Of a stretch of 64,000 bases of DNA, positions 50,347 through 58,851 are shown one piece after another. The notes below the pieces were generated by a model, which worked only from the letters and a program-made list of their open reading frames with translations, was not told where the DNA came from and did not search any database. Position numbers and translations under genes: made by a program. Source of the stretch: Wansuia hejianensis (GTDB lineage Bacteria > Bacillota > Clostridia > Lachnospirales > Lachnospiraceae). The first letter of the stretch is position 1, and every line of letters begins with the position of its first letter. The DNA is taken from contig NZ_CP060635.1 in assembly GCF_014337215.1 (NCBI RefSeq), forward strand, positions 3,791,501 to 3,855,500, written 5' to 3'.

Positions 50347-51606
50347 ATGAATTCTAGAGAAAAATTCATTGAGACACTTCATCACCGCGACTGCGGAAAG
50401 ATTACCTTTGACCTAGGCGGTACGAAAGCGACGGGCATTAACGCTTCTCTATTGTACCGTCTCAGAAAAGCCTACGGACGAGATGAACCGGTGAAAATTT
50501 ACGACACCTTTCAGATGCTGGGGCTGGTGGATGAAATTGACGCAAAAATGTTTGGGATTGACGTGCTCAGCATCTGGAGCGATATGACGGTTTTCGGGTA
50601 TCGGAATGATGAATGGAAGCCGTGGACGACTCCGGATGGTACGCCGGCGCTGATCGGCAAGAGTGCTTGTATCACCGAACAGAACAGGCGGTTATATATG
50701 CACCCGCAGGGAGATCCGGATGCCGCGCCAAGCGGCTGTATGCCGCTGGACGGCGGGCATTATTTTGACTATGTTACCCGCCAGGAGGAATTCGACGAAG
50801 ATGCGCTGAACGGCTATGAAGATTATAAAGATCAGCTGGAAGTCATGACCATCGATGACCGGACGCTGGATTTTTACAGAAAACAGGCAGAGCATTATTT
50901 CAATACGACAGACTGTGGAATCGTGCTGAATGCGGAATATGGAAATATGGGTGCCACATCGATGATTAGCGGCGGCTATGTGAAAAGAACGCCGGGGATC
51001 CGGGATTTTAGTGAATTTCTGGTGGCGCACAGCATGTATCCGGAATATATTGAGGAAATTTTCGAGGCCTGGACTAAGCTGTGCATCCGCAATCTGGAGC
51101 TTTTGTATCAGGCAGTGGGCGATAAGGCGCAGGCTGTGTTCCTATGCGGCACAGATTTTGGAACGCAGCACAGTGAAATTATGTCTAAATCCATGTTCCA
51201 GGAGTTGTATGTTCCTTATTTTAGGAGAACAAACGGATGGGTTCATGAGCATACGCCCTGGAAAACTGTTTACCACAGCTGCGGTTCGCTCGTGAATATT
51301 CTGGACGACATGATCGATTGCGGGATTGACTGCCTGAATCCGATCCAGATTTCAGCAGACCATATGGAACCTGCCGGACTGAAAGAAAAATATGGTGACT
51401 CCCTTACTTTCTGGGGCGGGGCGGTTGACGGCCAGACAACGATGGCAGGCGGCACTCCGGACGACGTAGAACATCAGTTAAGGGAAAATATAGAAATTCT
51501 GCGGAATGGAGGCGGTTTTGTGTGCTCAGTTGTACATAATCTGCAAAATAATTATGAGCTGGAAAATGTGCAGCGGGTGCTGGATGTGGTCAGAGAATAC
51601 CGTTAA
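50347..51606 (+). CDS. URO-D superfamily protein, methyltransferase-like (copy 3)
   Basis: A 419-residue URO-D-fold protein from ATG 50347 (GGGAGGAAG). Seen: MNSREKFIETLHHRDCGKITFDLGG, LFLCGTDFGTQ-like VFLCGTDFGTQHSEIMSKSMFQELYVPYF, TVYHSCGSLVNILDDMIDCGIDCLNPIQIS with HxCG near residue 310, and FWGGAVDGQ. It is longer than copy 2 at the N-terminal half but aligns with it through the C-terminal 150 residues. As for the others, the HxCG zinc motif points to methyltransferase-like chemistry. Shares its putative operator with uxaB. Confidence 0.78.
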   Translation: MNSREKFIETLHHRDCGKITFDLGGTKATGINASLLYRLRKAYGRDEPVKIYDTFQMLGLVDEIDAKMFGIDVLSIWSDMTVFGYRNDEWKPWTTPDGTPALIGKSACITEQNRRLYMHPQGDPDAAPSGCMPLDGGHYFDYVTRQEEFDEDALNGYEDYKDQLEVMTIDDRTLDFYRKQAEHYFNTTDCGIVLNAEYGNMGATSMISGGYVKRTPGIRDFSEFLVAHSMYPEYIEEIFEAWTKLCIRNLELLYQAVGDKAQAVFLCGTDFGTQHSEIMSKSMFQELYVPYFRRTNGWVHEHTPWKTVYHSCGSLVNILDDMIDCGIDCLNPIQISADHMEPAGLKEKYGDSLTFWGGAVDGQTTMAGGTPDDVEHQLRENIEILRNGGGFVCSVVHNLQNNYELENVQRVLDVVREYR

Positions 51607-51620
51607 CCGTATGGCTAAGC

Positions 51621-51647
51621 GGCCTGCCGGTTGAAGGTCGGCAGGCC
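51621..51647. terminator. Hairpin between convergent genes
   Basis: GGCCTGCCG pairs with CGGCAGGCC around a 9-nt loop, between the URO-D gene (+) and the GntR gene (-). No U tract. Confidence 0.5.
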
Positions 51648-51672
51648 GGATAAGCAGAGCCTCGAATTGATT

Positions 51673-52329
51673 TTATAGGTAGGGATGATTGGTGATAAAG
51701 GACTGGAAAGAAGCCTCTTTGGAATTAATCAGATGGTCGCGCATATAGCTGGCCGCCTGTTCCAGATTGCGTTTTGTGAGTTCCGTGAAAATGCGCATAT
51801 GCTCGTCCAGAGTCATTTTCAGCCGGTCATTGGAGCTGCGGCCGCTGAGTACGCGGAGCCGGTTGTTCTGATTATGCAGGTTGTCGTAAAGGCGCAGGAA
51901 ATAGTGATTGGTACACTGATTGATCAGACACATATGAAAAGAATGATCTGCCTGATAGATGGCCATATCTTTTTTTTGAATATTGTCTTTTTCCAGACTT
52001 AAGAGACTCTGCATTTCCTGGAGTGTTTCATCGGATAGATGCTGGCAGTAATTGATGATGATATAAGGTTCTAAGAGGAGACGGCCTTCAAACACCATAT
52101 TGATTTCCGTGATAGACATTGGAGCGATAAAAAACCCTTTTTTAGGGACAATCTGAATCAGATTTTCCTGTTCCATCCGGCTGAGCGCGTCGCGGACAGG
52201 AGTGCGGCTCATCTGTAGCTCTTCGCACAGAGCCTCCTCGTTGAAAAATGAACTGGGTTCATATTCGCAGCTCAGGATTTTTTCCTTAATGGTATTATAG
52301 GCAATTTGCTTTAAACTTGGACGCGACAT
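51673..52329 (-). CDS. GntR family regulator, FCD type (third)
   Basis: A 218-residue FadR-subfamily regulator on the minus strand: winged helix (LKQIAYNTIKEKILSCEYEPSSFFNEEALCEELQMSRTPVRDALSRMEQENLI) and FCD domain (YQADHSFHMCLINQC; DEHMRIFTEL). RBS GGGAGGATG. A GTTGTATACATTAA site lies ~30 bp upstream of its start, with another GTATAC before the divergent dehydrogenase gene, so autoregulation together with control of the neighbour is likely. Best candidate for the protein that binds the recurring GTATAC operators. Confidence 0.9.
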   Translation of the reverse strand: MSRPSLKQIAYNTIKEKILSCEYEPSSFFNEEALCEELQMSRTPVRDALSRMEQENLIQIVPKKGFFIAPMSITEINMVFEGRLLLEPYIIINYCQHLSDETLQEMQSLLSLEKDNIQKKDMAIYQADHSFHMCLINQCTNHYFLRLYDNLHNQNNRLRVLSGRSSNDRLKMTLDEHMRIFTELTKRNLEQAASYMRDHLINSKEASFQSFITNHPYL

Positions 52330-52357
52330 GCAAACATCCTCCCTATTATGAAATGTG

Positions 52358-52451
52358 TTGTATACATTAACGGAATATATAATTCTTTAATTTAGATATA
52401 TCATAGCATATTTAGTAAAAAATAACAAGAAACAAACTCATTAAAGTATAC
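52358..52451. promoter_or_regulatory. Divergent control region with two GTATAC sites
   Basis: GTATAC at 52360-52365 (TTGTATACATT) and at 52446-52451 (AGTATACATC), between the divergent GntR gene and the zinc dehydrogenase gene. Confidence 0.55.
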
Positions 52452-52495
52452 ATCAAAAATATGCCTTGAGTGAAACGAAAGGAATGGTAAAAAGT

Positions 52496-53521
52496 ATGAA
52501 AACAATTCGTATAAATCAGCCTGGTGAAGTAGAAATTCTTGAACAGGAGTCCCCGGTCCGGAAGAAAGGTGAGGCGCTTCTGAAGCTGCTGTATGGAGGG
52601 ATCTGCGGAAGCGATCTGGGAACATATAGGGGGACCTTTGCCTACGCCTCCTATCCGCGAGTTCCCGGCCATGAATTTTCGGCTGAGATTGTGGAAATTG
52701 ATGAGAATGACAGGGGATTAAAACCCGGCATGGTAGTAACCTGCAATCCCTATTTTAATTGTAAAACGTGTTATTCCTGCCGGCGCGGCCTTGTAAATTG
52801 CTGTATGTCAAATGAAACGATGGGCGCACAGCGGGACGGAGCGTTTTCTGAGTATATCACTATGCCAATAGAGAGGATTTATGACGGAAAGGGTCTGCCG
52901 CCCAGGACGCTGGCGTTGATCGAACCTTTCTGCATCAGCTATCACGGAGTGTCCAGAGCCGCTATCCGGCCCGGCGATAAAGTGCTGGTAATCGGTGCGG
53001 GAACAATCGGCGTGCTGGCTGCAGTGGCAGCGAAATCTAAGGGAGGAGAAGTATATATTGCAGATGTGGCACCGGATAAAATAAAATTTGCCGTGGAGAA
53101 TTTCGGGCTGGCTGGCGCGGTATTGAATACCGGAGACAGCGAAGAGTTTCTGAGCGAGCTGAACGAAATTACAGACGGAAATGGTTTTGACGTGGCGGTT
53201 GAAGCTGTTGGATTGCCATCTACTTTTCAGAATTGTATCGACGCGGCAGCTTTTGGCGGCAGAGTTGTCTTGATCGGTGTGGGAAAAAAGAATCTGGATT
53301 TTGATTTCACATTGATTCAGAAAAAGGAGTTGAATGTATTCGGTTCACGCAATGCTCTGAAAAAGGATTTTCTTGAATTAATTGACCTCGTAAGCCAGGG
53401 AAGCTTCGATCTGGAAAAGATTGTGACTGATGAATATCCGATGGAGGATGCTGCAAAAGCTTTCCGGGACTTCTCTGAAAATGCGGGTAAAATGTTGAAG
53501 GTAGTCATCAAGTTCGCGTAA
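52496..53521 (+). CDS. Zinc-dependent medium-chain dehydrogenase 2
   Basis: A 341-residue MDR-family enzyme; ATG 52496 matches the family start (MKTIRINQPGEVEI), with ATG 52484 an alternative. Zinc ligands GGICGSDLG and GHEFSAE; structural Cys set NCKTCYSCRRGLVNCC; Rossmann VIGAGTIGVLAAVAAKS. The MGAQRDGAFSEYI and FGSRNA segments resemble L-galactonate/L-gulonate 5-dehydrogenases. Given the uxuAB genes, oxidation of L-gulonate to D-fructuronate is a plausible role; inference only. Divergent from, and probably controlled by, the GntR gene at 51673. Confidence 0.8.
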   Translation: MKTIRINQPGEVEILEQESPVRKKGEALLKLLYGGICGSDLGTYRGTFAYASYPRVPGHEFSAEIVEIDENDRGLKPGMVVTCNPYFNCKTCYSCRRGLVNCCMSNETMGAQRDGAFSEYITMPIERIYDGKGLPPRTLALIEPFCISYHGVSRAAIRPGDKVLVIGAGTIGVLAAVAAKSKGGEVYIADVAPDKIKFAVENFGLAGAVLNTGDSEEFLSELNEITDGNGFDVAVEAVGLPSTFQNCIDAAAFGGRVVLIGVGKKNLDFDFTLIQKKELNVFGSRNALKKDFLELIDLVSQGSFDLEKIVTDEYPMEDAAKAFRDFSENAGKMLKVVIKFA

Positions 53522-53550
53522 AAGAACTGCCGGCCGGACTTGATTAACGC

Positions 53551-53579
53551 TTGACATCCGGCAGGGATAGAAGTACAAT
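53551..53579 (+). promoter_or_regulatory. Sigma-A promoter
   Basis: TTGACA at 53551-53556, 17 nt, TACAAT at 53574-53579, upstream of the fourth GntR gene. The -35 box lies inside a TGCCGG/CCGGCA hairpin that could terminate the dehydrogenase transcript. Confidence 0.75.
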
Positions 53580-53653
53580 TCGGGCAGATATAATTTCCCT
53601 GTGGCATGTGAAACAGGCATGCCGCGGTCAGGAGAACAGGGAGGGCTGCCGGC

Positions 53654-54337
53654 GTGCTTCTAATTACGGAAAAAAAAGAAAAAGAATCGGCTAAGGAATA
53701 TGTGATGCGGGAACTGGTGGATAATATCGTCAATGTCCGCCTGGAGCCGGGCCAGCAGCTGATGGATCAGGAGCTGTGCGAGCAGTTTCATGTCAGCCGC
53801 ACCCCTTTCCGGGAAGCTGCCCTTGAACTGGCTCAGCGCAGGCTGATTGAGATACGTCCGAAAATCGGCACTTATGTCTCCTTTATAGACGCAAAACTGG
53901 TCGAAGAGGTCAGGCATCTGAGAAGTGTGCTGGAAGCAGAGCTGGCCGCCATGGCCTGCAGCCTTCTGGGAGAACGGCAGATCGAGCAGCTGTGGGAGAA
54001 TATAGCAGTGTGGCAGCTATATATTAAAAGAGGCCAGGTGGATAAGATTTTTCTTCTGGACAAAAAATTTCATGAAATGTTGTATCAGATGTGTGAAAGA
54101 ATGTACTGGTACGAGCTGGTCGAGGGGATCGCCCCGCATTTCGACAGAACCACAGTGTTGAGCTTCCGCTGCAGACCAGTGAAGAATATACTTCAGGATC
54201 ACGAAGAGCTGGTCGGGGCGATTGAAGCTCACAAGCCAGAGCTGGCCCGGAAGATATCTCTGAGACATATGGAACGCTATACGGAAAACATAGATACCAT
54301 ACGCGAGGCATTTCCGGACTATTTTAAGAGCGGCTGA
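53654..54337 (+). CDS. GntR family regulator, FCD type (fourth)
   Basis: A 227-residue FadR-subfamily regulator starting at GTG 53654 (GGGAGGG 7 nt upstream). Winged helix (LEPGQQLMDQELCEQFHVSRTPFREAALELAQRRLIEI) and FCD domain (DKKFHEMLYQMCER; terminal LRHMERY). It precedes the GlpA-like oxidoreductase cluster and probably regulates it. Metal-ligand positions of the FCD domain look intact. Confidence 0.9.
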   Translation: MLLITEKKEKESAKEYVMRELVDNIVNVRLEPGQQLMDQELCEQFHVSRTPFREAALELAQRRLIEIRPKIGTYVSFIDAKLVEEVRHLRSVLEAELAAMACSLLGERQIEQLWENIAVWQLYIKRGQVDKIFLLDKKFHEMLYQMCERMYWYELVEGIAPHFDRTTVLSFRCRPVKNILQDHEELVGAIEAHKPELARKISLRHMERYTENIDTIREAFPDYFKSG

Positions 54338-54391
54338 AATGCAGGCTGCCTTTAAAGGCGGCAGCAGCCGTTAATTTTCCGTATGCATAGC

Positions 54392-54443
54392 GAGGGTGCC
54401 GCTCAATCATCTATTTTGATGATTTTGCGACACCCTCATTTTG
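54392..54443 (+). terminator. Rho-independent terminator
   Basis: GAGGGTGCCGC-TC-AATCATC pairs with GATGATT-TT-GCGACACCCTC (small internal mismatch), followed by ATTTTG. Ends the fourth GntR transcript. Confidence 0.85.
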
Positions 54444-54466
54444 CACTGTAAATTTGCCGCCCGGTA

Positions 54467-54495
54467 TTGACAAAATGCAGGTGAAGATATATATT
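54467..54495 (+). promoter_or_regulatory. Sigma-A promoter for the GlpA-like cluster
   Basis: TTGACA at 54467-54472, 17 nt, TATATT at 54490-54495. Confidence 0.7.
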
Positions 54496-54550
54496 TAATG
54501 TAATGAAATATATAACAAAGAAGTAAATATTTATGAGAGAGGACAGAAAC

Positions 54551-55999
54551 ATGCATGAAAAATATGACGTGGCCGTCATCGGCGCAGGCGTGATCGGAAG
54601 CGCGATTGCCAGGGAACTGTCGAAATACCAGCTGAGGATTGCAGTGCTGGAGAAGAATTTAGATGTGTGCAACGAGACCAGCGGAAGGAACTCTGCGGTG
54701 GTGCACGGCGGCTTTGCCTATGATGTGGGTTCTCTGAAATCACGCTTTTGTGTGGCGGGCAACCGGATGATGGACCGCCTGTCTGGGGAACTGGATTTTC
54801 CGTTTAAGAGGTGCGGGAAGGTTCTTGTCGGCAATACAGAGGAGGACATGCGGCAGCTGGAGCGCGTGATGGAACAGGGAAGGCAGAACGGAGTGGAGGG
54901 CCTGACGCTGATTGACGGGGAAAAGCTCCATGAGCTGGTTCCCGCTGTGGTGGGTGAATTTGCGATGTGGTCGCCGGCCAGTGGGATCATGGACCCCTTT
55001 TTATTTACTGTGGCGCTGGCAGAAAACGCTCATGATAACGGTGTGGAATACCATTTTGATTCAGAGGTGCTGTCTGCTGTCAGAGAAGAGAAAGGATACC
55101 GGCTGGTCACAAGCAGCGGCGAGTATTCTGCCAGATGGGTGGTCAATGCGGCTGGGCTGGGCTGCAAAAAGATCTCTGATATGTTCGGTATTACAGGCTA
55201 TCATGTGATCGGTTCCAAAGGAAACTATATCATCCTGGATAAACGGACGGGCGCGCTGCTGCCGATGCCGGTCTATCCGGTGCCCAGCAATACATATATG
55301 GGAATACATGTGACCCCGACGGTAGACGGCAATGTGATCGTAGGGCCTGACGCGGAAAATGTGACAGATTTCACCTATTACGGGGTGGAGCAGCGCAATA
55401 TGGACTATCTGGCCGAGGATGCGGCTCGTCTCTGGCCGCATATCCACAAGCAGGATCAGATCCGGAATTATTCCGGCATACTTCCAAAATGGGTGGATGA
55501 GCACGGGGTAATACAGGATTTTAAGATAGAAATCAGAGATGATATCGCCCCCAACCTGGTGAATCTGGTCGGAATTGAGTCGCCGGGGCTCACGGCCGCA
55601 GTTCCTATCGCCCAGTATGTCACAGAGCTCATGAGTGAACGGGAGACTTTCAGGAAAGATCCTGATTTCTGTCCCAGGAGAAAGGGAATTGTGCGTTTTT
55701 CTGAAGCCGCCCCGGAAGAACAGCAGCGGTTGATAGAGGAGAACCCGGATTATGGAGAGATGATCTGCCGCTGTGAGAAGGTGACAAAGGCCGAATTGCT
55801 GGAGGCAGTCCATAACCCGCTGGGCGTTACAACGATGACGGGGATCAAGTACCGCACGCGTGCGATGATGGGGAGATGCCAGGGGGGCTTCTGTCAGACG
55901 AAGCTTGAGAAAATTTTGGAGCAGGAGACGGGAAAGACGGAAGAGGAAATCCGTTACAGCCGTCAGGGTTCCTGGGTGCTGGCGGGTAAATTAAGGTGA
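54551..55999 (+). CDS. GlpA-like FAD oxidoreductase with BFD-like iron-sulfur domain
   Basis: A 482-residue flavoprotein; ATG 54551 (GAGAGGAC) is preferred over 54533. N-terminal FAD fold (DVAVIGAGVIGSAIARELSKY), DAO domain with SGRNSAVVHGGFAYD and GLGCKKISDMFG, and a C-terminal BFD-like [2Fe-2S] domain (MICRCEKVTKAELL ... GRCQGGFCQTKL; residues ~405-465). This is the anaerobic glycerol-3-phosphate dehydrogenase GlpA architecture, but related enzymes oxidise other hydroxy acids. It forms an operon with the next two genes. No glycerol kinase or facilitator is seen, so the substrate may be something else. Confidence 0.87.
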   Translation: MHEKYDVAVIGAGVIGSAIARELSKYQLRIAVLEKNLDVCNETSGRNSAVVHGGFAYDVGSLKSRFCVAGNRMMDRLSGELDFPFKRCGKVLVGNTEEDMRQLERVMEQGRQNGVEGLTLIDGEKLHELVPAVVGEFAMWSPASGIMDPFLFTVALAENAHDNGVEYHFDSEVLSAVREEKGYRLVTSSGEYSARWVVNAAGLGCKKISDMFGITGYHVIGSKGNYIILDKRTGALLPMPVYPVPSNTYMGIHVTPTVDGNVIVGPDAENVTDFTYYGVEQRNMDYLAEDAARLWPHIHKQDQIRNYSGILPKWVDEHGVIQDFKIEIRDDIAPNLVNLVGIESPGLTAAVPIAQYVTELMSERETFRKDPDFCPRRKGIVRFSEAAPEEQQRLIEENPDYGEMICRCEKVTKAELLEAVHNPLGVTTMTGIKYRTRAMMGRCQGGFCQTKLEKILEQETGKTEEEIRYSRQGSWVLAGKLR

Positions 56000-56013
56000 G
56001 GAGGCTTGGATAT

Positions 56014-57246
56014 ATGGAAAAGAAAGATGTTGTGATCATCGGCGGCGGCCCTGCCGGGCTTGCGGCCGCGCTGGAGCTGCACCGCCGGGGAATCCGGGAT
56101 ATGGTCATTCTGGAGAACGAAGAAGAGCTGGGCGGGATTCTCAGACAGTGTATCCATGATGGTTTCGGGCTGGGAAGGTTTGGTGAGAATCTGTCGGGGC
56201 CGGAATACGCCCGCAGATTTGTGGAGGACGTGAAGGAGAAAAATATCCCTTTTATAACGAATGCGACTGTGATGCAGCTCACGAAGGATAAGACTGTTAC
56301 GGCAGTAACCAGAGAGGGCAGACTGGTCTATCAGGCGAAAGCAGTCATACTGGCCATGGGCTGTCGGGAGAGGAGCAGAGGCGCGCTGGGGATTCCGGGA
56401 GAACGGCCGGCCGGCGTATTCACAGCAGGAACGGCACAGGCGTATATGAATCTCTATAACCGCATGCCGGCGAAGGAAGTGGTGATTTTGGGTTCCGGCG
56501 ACATAGGGATGATCATGGCCCGCCGCCTGACACTGGAGGGCGCTCATGTGCAGGCAGTATTCGAGATCATGCCGCATCCCAGCGGCCTGCCCAGGAATAT
56601 TGTACAGTGTCTGGACGACTATGACATCCCGCTGTATCTGAGCCATACGGTGACAGCGATCCATGGAGACCGGAGGCTGACAGGCGTGACGGTGGCTCAG
56701 GTGGATGAAAAGCTGAAGCCCATACCGGGGACAGAAAAAGAATATTCATGCGATACCCTGATTCTTTCGGTTGGTCTGATCCCTGAAAATGACCTGGCTC
56801 TGGAAGCGGGAATTGAGATGGACCCTCATACCAAAGGGGCGGTCGTAGACGAGCATCTCCAGACGCGGATTCCCGGCATCTTTGCGGCGGGCAATGTCCT
56901 GCATGTTCACGATCTGGTGGACTGTGTTTCTCTCGAAGCAGAGCAGCTGGCACAGAGCGCTGCAGATTATCTGACGGAAAAAGGGATACCTCAGTGCGGT
57001 CTGGAGGTCAGGCCGGGCCAGGGAATCGGCCATGTCATTCCTCAGTTTATCAGCGGAAAGAATGATTTTAATTTATCTCTGCGGGTCAGAGACCATTATA
57101 GAAAATGTAGGATTACCATCCGTCAGAATGGCTGCCTGATTGCCGAGAAGAAGCTGCCAAAAGCAATTCCGGCTGAAATGATACAATTTAAAGTCAGTGC
57201 GGCGGGGATTCAGGACCAGGGCGTATTGGAGGTGACGGCGGAATGA
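56014..57246 (+). CDS. FAD-dependent pyridine nucleotide-disulfide-type oxidoreductase
   Basis: A 410-residue flavoprotein; ATG 56014 has GAGGAGG upstream. Two dinucleotide folds: FAD motif VVIIGGGPAGLAAALELHRRG at the start and NAD(P) motif VVILGSGDIGMIMARRLTLEGA near residue 155; ATG-type AMGCRERSRGALGIPG between them and IFAAGNVLHVHDLVDCV near residue 290. In GlpA-like clusters this protein takes the place of GlpB and passes electrons between the flavin enzyme and an acceptor. 14 nt after the preceding gene. Confidence 0.87.
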   Translation: MEKKDVVIIGGGPAGLAAALELHRRGIRDMVILENEEELGGILRQCIHDGFGLGRFGENLSGPEYARRFVEDVKEKNIPFITNATVMQLTKDKTVTAVTREGRLVYQAKAVILAMGCRERSRGALGIPGERPAGVFTAGTAQAYMNLYNRMPAKEVVILGSGDIGMIMARRLTLEGAHVQAVFEIMPHPSGLPRNIVQCLDDYDIPLYLSHTVTAIHGDRRLTGVTVAQVDEKLKPIPGTEKEYSCDTLILSVGLIPENDLALEAGIEMDPHTKGAVVDEHLQTRIPGIFAAGNVLHVHDLVDCVSLEAEQLAQSAADYLTEKGIPQCGLEVRPGQGIGHVIPQFISGKNDFNLSLRVRDHYRKCRITIRQNGCLIAEKKLPKAIPAEMIQFKVSAAGIQDQGVLEVTAE

Positions 57247-57605
57247 AAAAAACGTATACATGCATTATTTGCCCGAATGGATGCGATATAACGGTAGAAG
57301 CTGAAGGCAGACAGATTCTTTCTGTTGAAGGGAACAAATGCGCAAAAGGGGAAGAGTATGTCAGCCAGGAGATCATTGCCCCGAAGCGGACGATCACTAC
57401 CTCTGTGGCTGTGGAGGGCGGCAGCTGTCCGCTGGCCAGTGTGAGGCTTACAAGGGCTATTGCAAAGGAAAAAATTTTTGAGGTGATGGATGTAATCAAA
57501 AAGCTCCGGTTACAGGCGCCTGTGGAGGCGGGCAGTGTTGTGCTGCATAATGTCTGCGGCCTGGACAGCGATGTGATGGTTACCAGAAGCGTGGAAAAGC
57601 GATAG
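57243..57605 (+). CDS. DUF1667 metal-binding protein
   Basis: A 120-residue protein overlapping the previous stop by 4 nt. CIICPNGCDI followed by NKCAKGEEY gives a four-Cys metal or iron-sulfur site at the N terminus (residues ~5-35); TRAIAKEKIFEVMDVIKKLRLQAPVEAGSVVLHNVCGLDSDVMVT matches DUF1667. The family is known almost only from three-gene clusters with GlpA-like and FAD-dependent partners, as here. Probably an electron-transfer subunit. Confidence 0.9.
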   Translation: MKKTYTCIICPNGCDITVEAEGRQILSVEGNKCAKGEEYVSQEIIAPKRTITTSVAVEGGSCPLASVRLTRAIAKEKIFEVMDVIKKLRLQAPVEAGSVVLHNVCGLDSDVMVTRSVEKR

Positions 57606-57616
57606 ATCAGGATAGG

Positions 57617-57639
57617 GGCGGCCGTATTTTACGGCCGCC
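57617..57639. terminator. Hairpin between convergent genes
   Basis: GGCGGCCGTA pairs perfectly with TACGGCCGCC around TTT, between the DUF1667 gene and the kinase on the other strand. No clear U tract. Confidence 0.6.
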
Positions 57640-57671
57640 ATATTCATGGATTCCTGGATCTGTACATGCCT

Positions 57672-58694
57672 TTATCTGCTCATTTCCAACTGTGGTCCGG
57701 TGGATTTGTGAGCCTGAATGATCGACTGGATTTCCTTCAGGTCAGAAGAAGGGAGATCTCCGGGAACGGTATTTTTGACGGCTCCTGTGGCGTTGCCGTA
57801 TTCCAGCGCGGCCCGACAGTCTCCCGGGCTGGACAGCAGCCCGTACAGGACTCCGGAAATGTAGGCGTCGCCGCTGCCGATCCGGTCCACGACTTCGATG
57901 TTGCGGTATGGCTCTTCTACATAGAATGAGTTAGATTTTGCGCTGTAGAGTACAGAGCCGAAAGTATGCTTGCGGGGGCTGTGAACAATTCTCTGAGTGG
58001 AGGCTACTACGGAGATGGGATATTCCAGTGTGAAGCTTTTCATGATGTCCTTCAGATCTCCTTCTTTATGGAAGGTAAGCCTTGCCGTATCCTCTGAACA
58101 GAAAAAGACGTCTACATATGGAAGGATTTTTTCAATACAGGCTCTGGCCTCTTCTCCGCTCCAGAGATTGCTGCGGAAATTTACGTCGAAGGAAATGAGT
58201 GCGCCCTGCTCCTTGAAGCGCTTCATCATTTCTACAGCAGTTTTTCGCGCCTGCGGGCTCAGAGCCAGGGTGATTCCGCTGGTGTGGAAGCAGCGGGCGG
58301 AATCGAACAGACGGCTGTCGAATTCGGAACAGTCAATTTTATTGACAGAAGTGTACATCCGGTCGTATACGATGCGGGGCTTTCTCGGATGAGCCCCGTT
58401 TTCATAATAATAAATGCCGAGCCGCGCATTATGATCCCTGTCGTATACGAGGTAGTCATCACTGACTCCACAGAAGCGGATACGGTTTTTGACAAAGGTA
58501 CCGATATCGCTGTCGGGTATTTTGGAAATAATGCCGGTGCGCAGCCCCAGGAGGGACACGCCTGATACCACGTTCAGTTCGGCGCCGCCGACTTGTTTCT
58601 GAAAGGTTTCTCCCCGCATCAGGCGTTCATTTCCGGAGGGTGACAGACGAAGAAGCACCTCACCCAGGGCCAGTAAATCAAATGGTTTATTCAT
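57672..58694 (-). CDS. PfkB family sugar kinase (KdgK-like paralog)
   Basis: A 340-residue ribokinase-fold kinase. Signatures: LLALGEVLLRLSP at the N terminus, GGAELNVVSGVSLLGLRTGIISKIPDSDIG, DVNFRSNLWSGEEAR, and the C-terminal DRIGSGDAYISGVLYGL with the catalytic Asp. It resembles the adjacent KdgK (same GEVLLRL/GEIMLRL start and KLW/NLWS motif) but has diverged widely. It may phosphorylate 2-keto-3-deoxygluconate or a related keto-sugar. Separated from kdgK by a terminator-like hairpin. RBS GGGAGG. Confidence 0.82.
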   Translation of the reverse strand: MNKPFDLLALGEVLLRLSPSGNERLMRGETFQKQVGGAELNVVSGVSLLGLRTGIISKIPDSDIGTFVKNRIRFCGVSDDYLVYDRDHNARLGIYYYENGAHPRKPRIVYDRMYTSVNKIDCSEFDSRLFDSARCFHTSGITLALSPQARKTAVEMMKRFKEQGALISFDVNFRSNLWSGEEARACIEKILPYVDVFFCSEDTARLTFHKEGDLKDIMKSFTLEYPISVVASTQRIVHSPRKHTFGSVLYSAKSNSFYVEEPYRNIEVVDRIGSGDAYISGVLYGLLSSPGDCRAALEYGNATGAVKNTVPGDLPSSDLKEIQSIIQAHKSTGPQLEMSR

Positions 58695-58730
58695 AAGGAC
58701 CTCCCATTCATTTTGTGTCGGAAAAGAGAA

Positions 58731-58776
58731 CGGAGGCCACCGGGACAGTTAAAGCTGTGGTTCCGAGTGGTCTCCG
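58731..58776 (-). terminator. Long hairpin after kdgK
   Basis: CGGAGGCCAC pairs with GTGGTCTCCG, with an inner CGGGACAG/CTGTGGTTCCG arm. On the minus strand it is followed by TTCTCTTTTCC. Likely terminator of eda-kdgK, perhaps leaky into the second kinase. Confidence 0.65.
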
Positions 58777-58851
58777 ACTTCCGGGCGGCAGGGTCTGGGC
58801 CGCCCTTCTATATTTAGGTAGGAATTATCCCATCGCAGTTGGGATCGTCAG

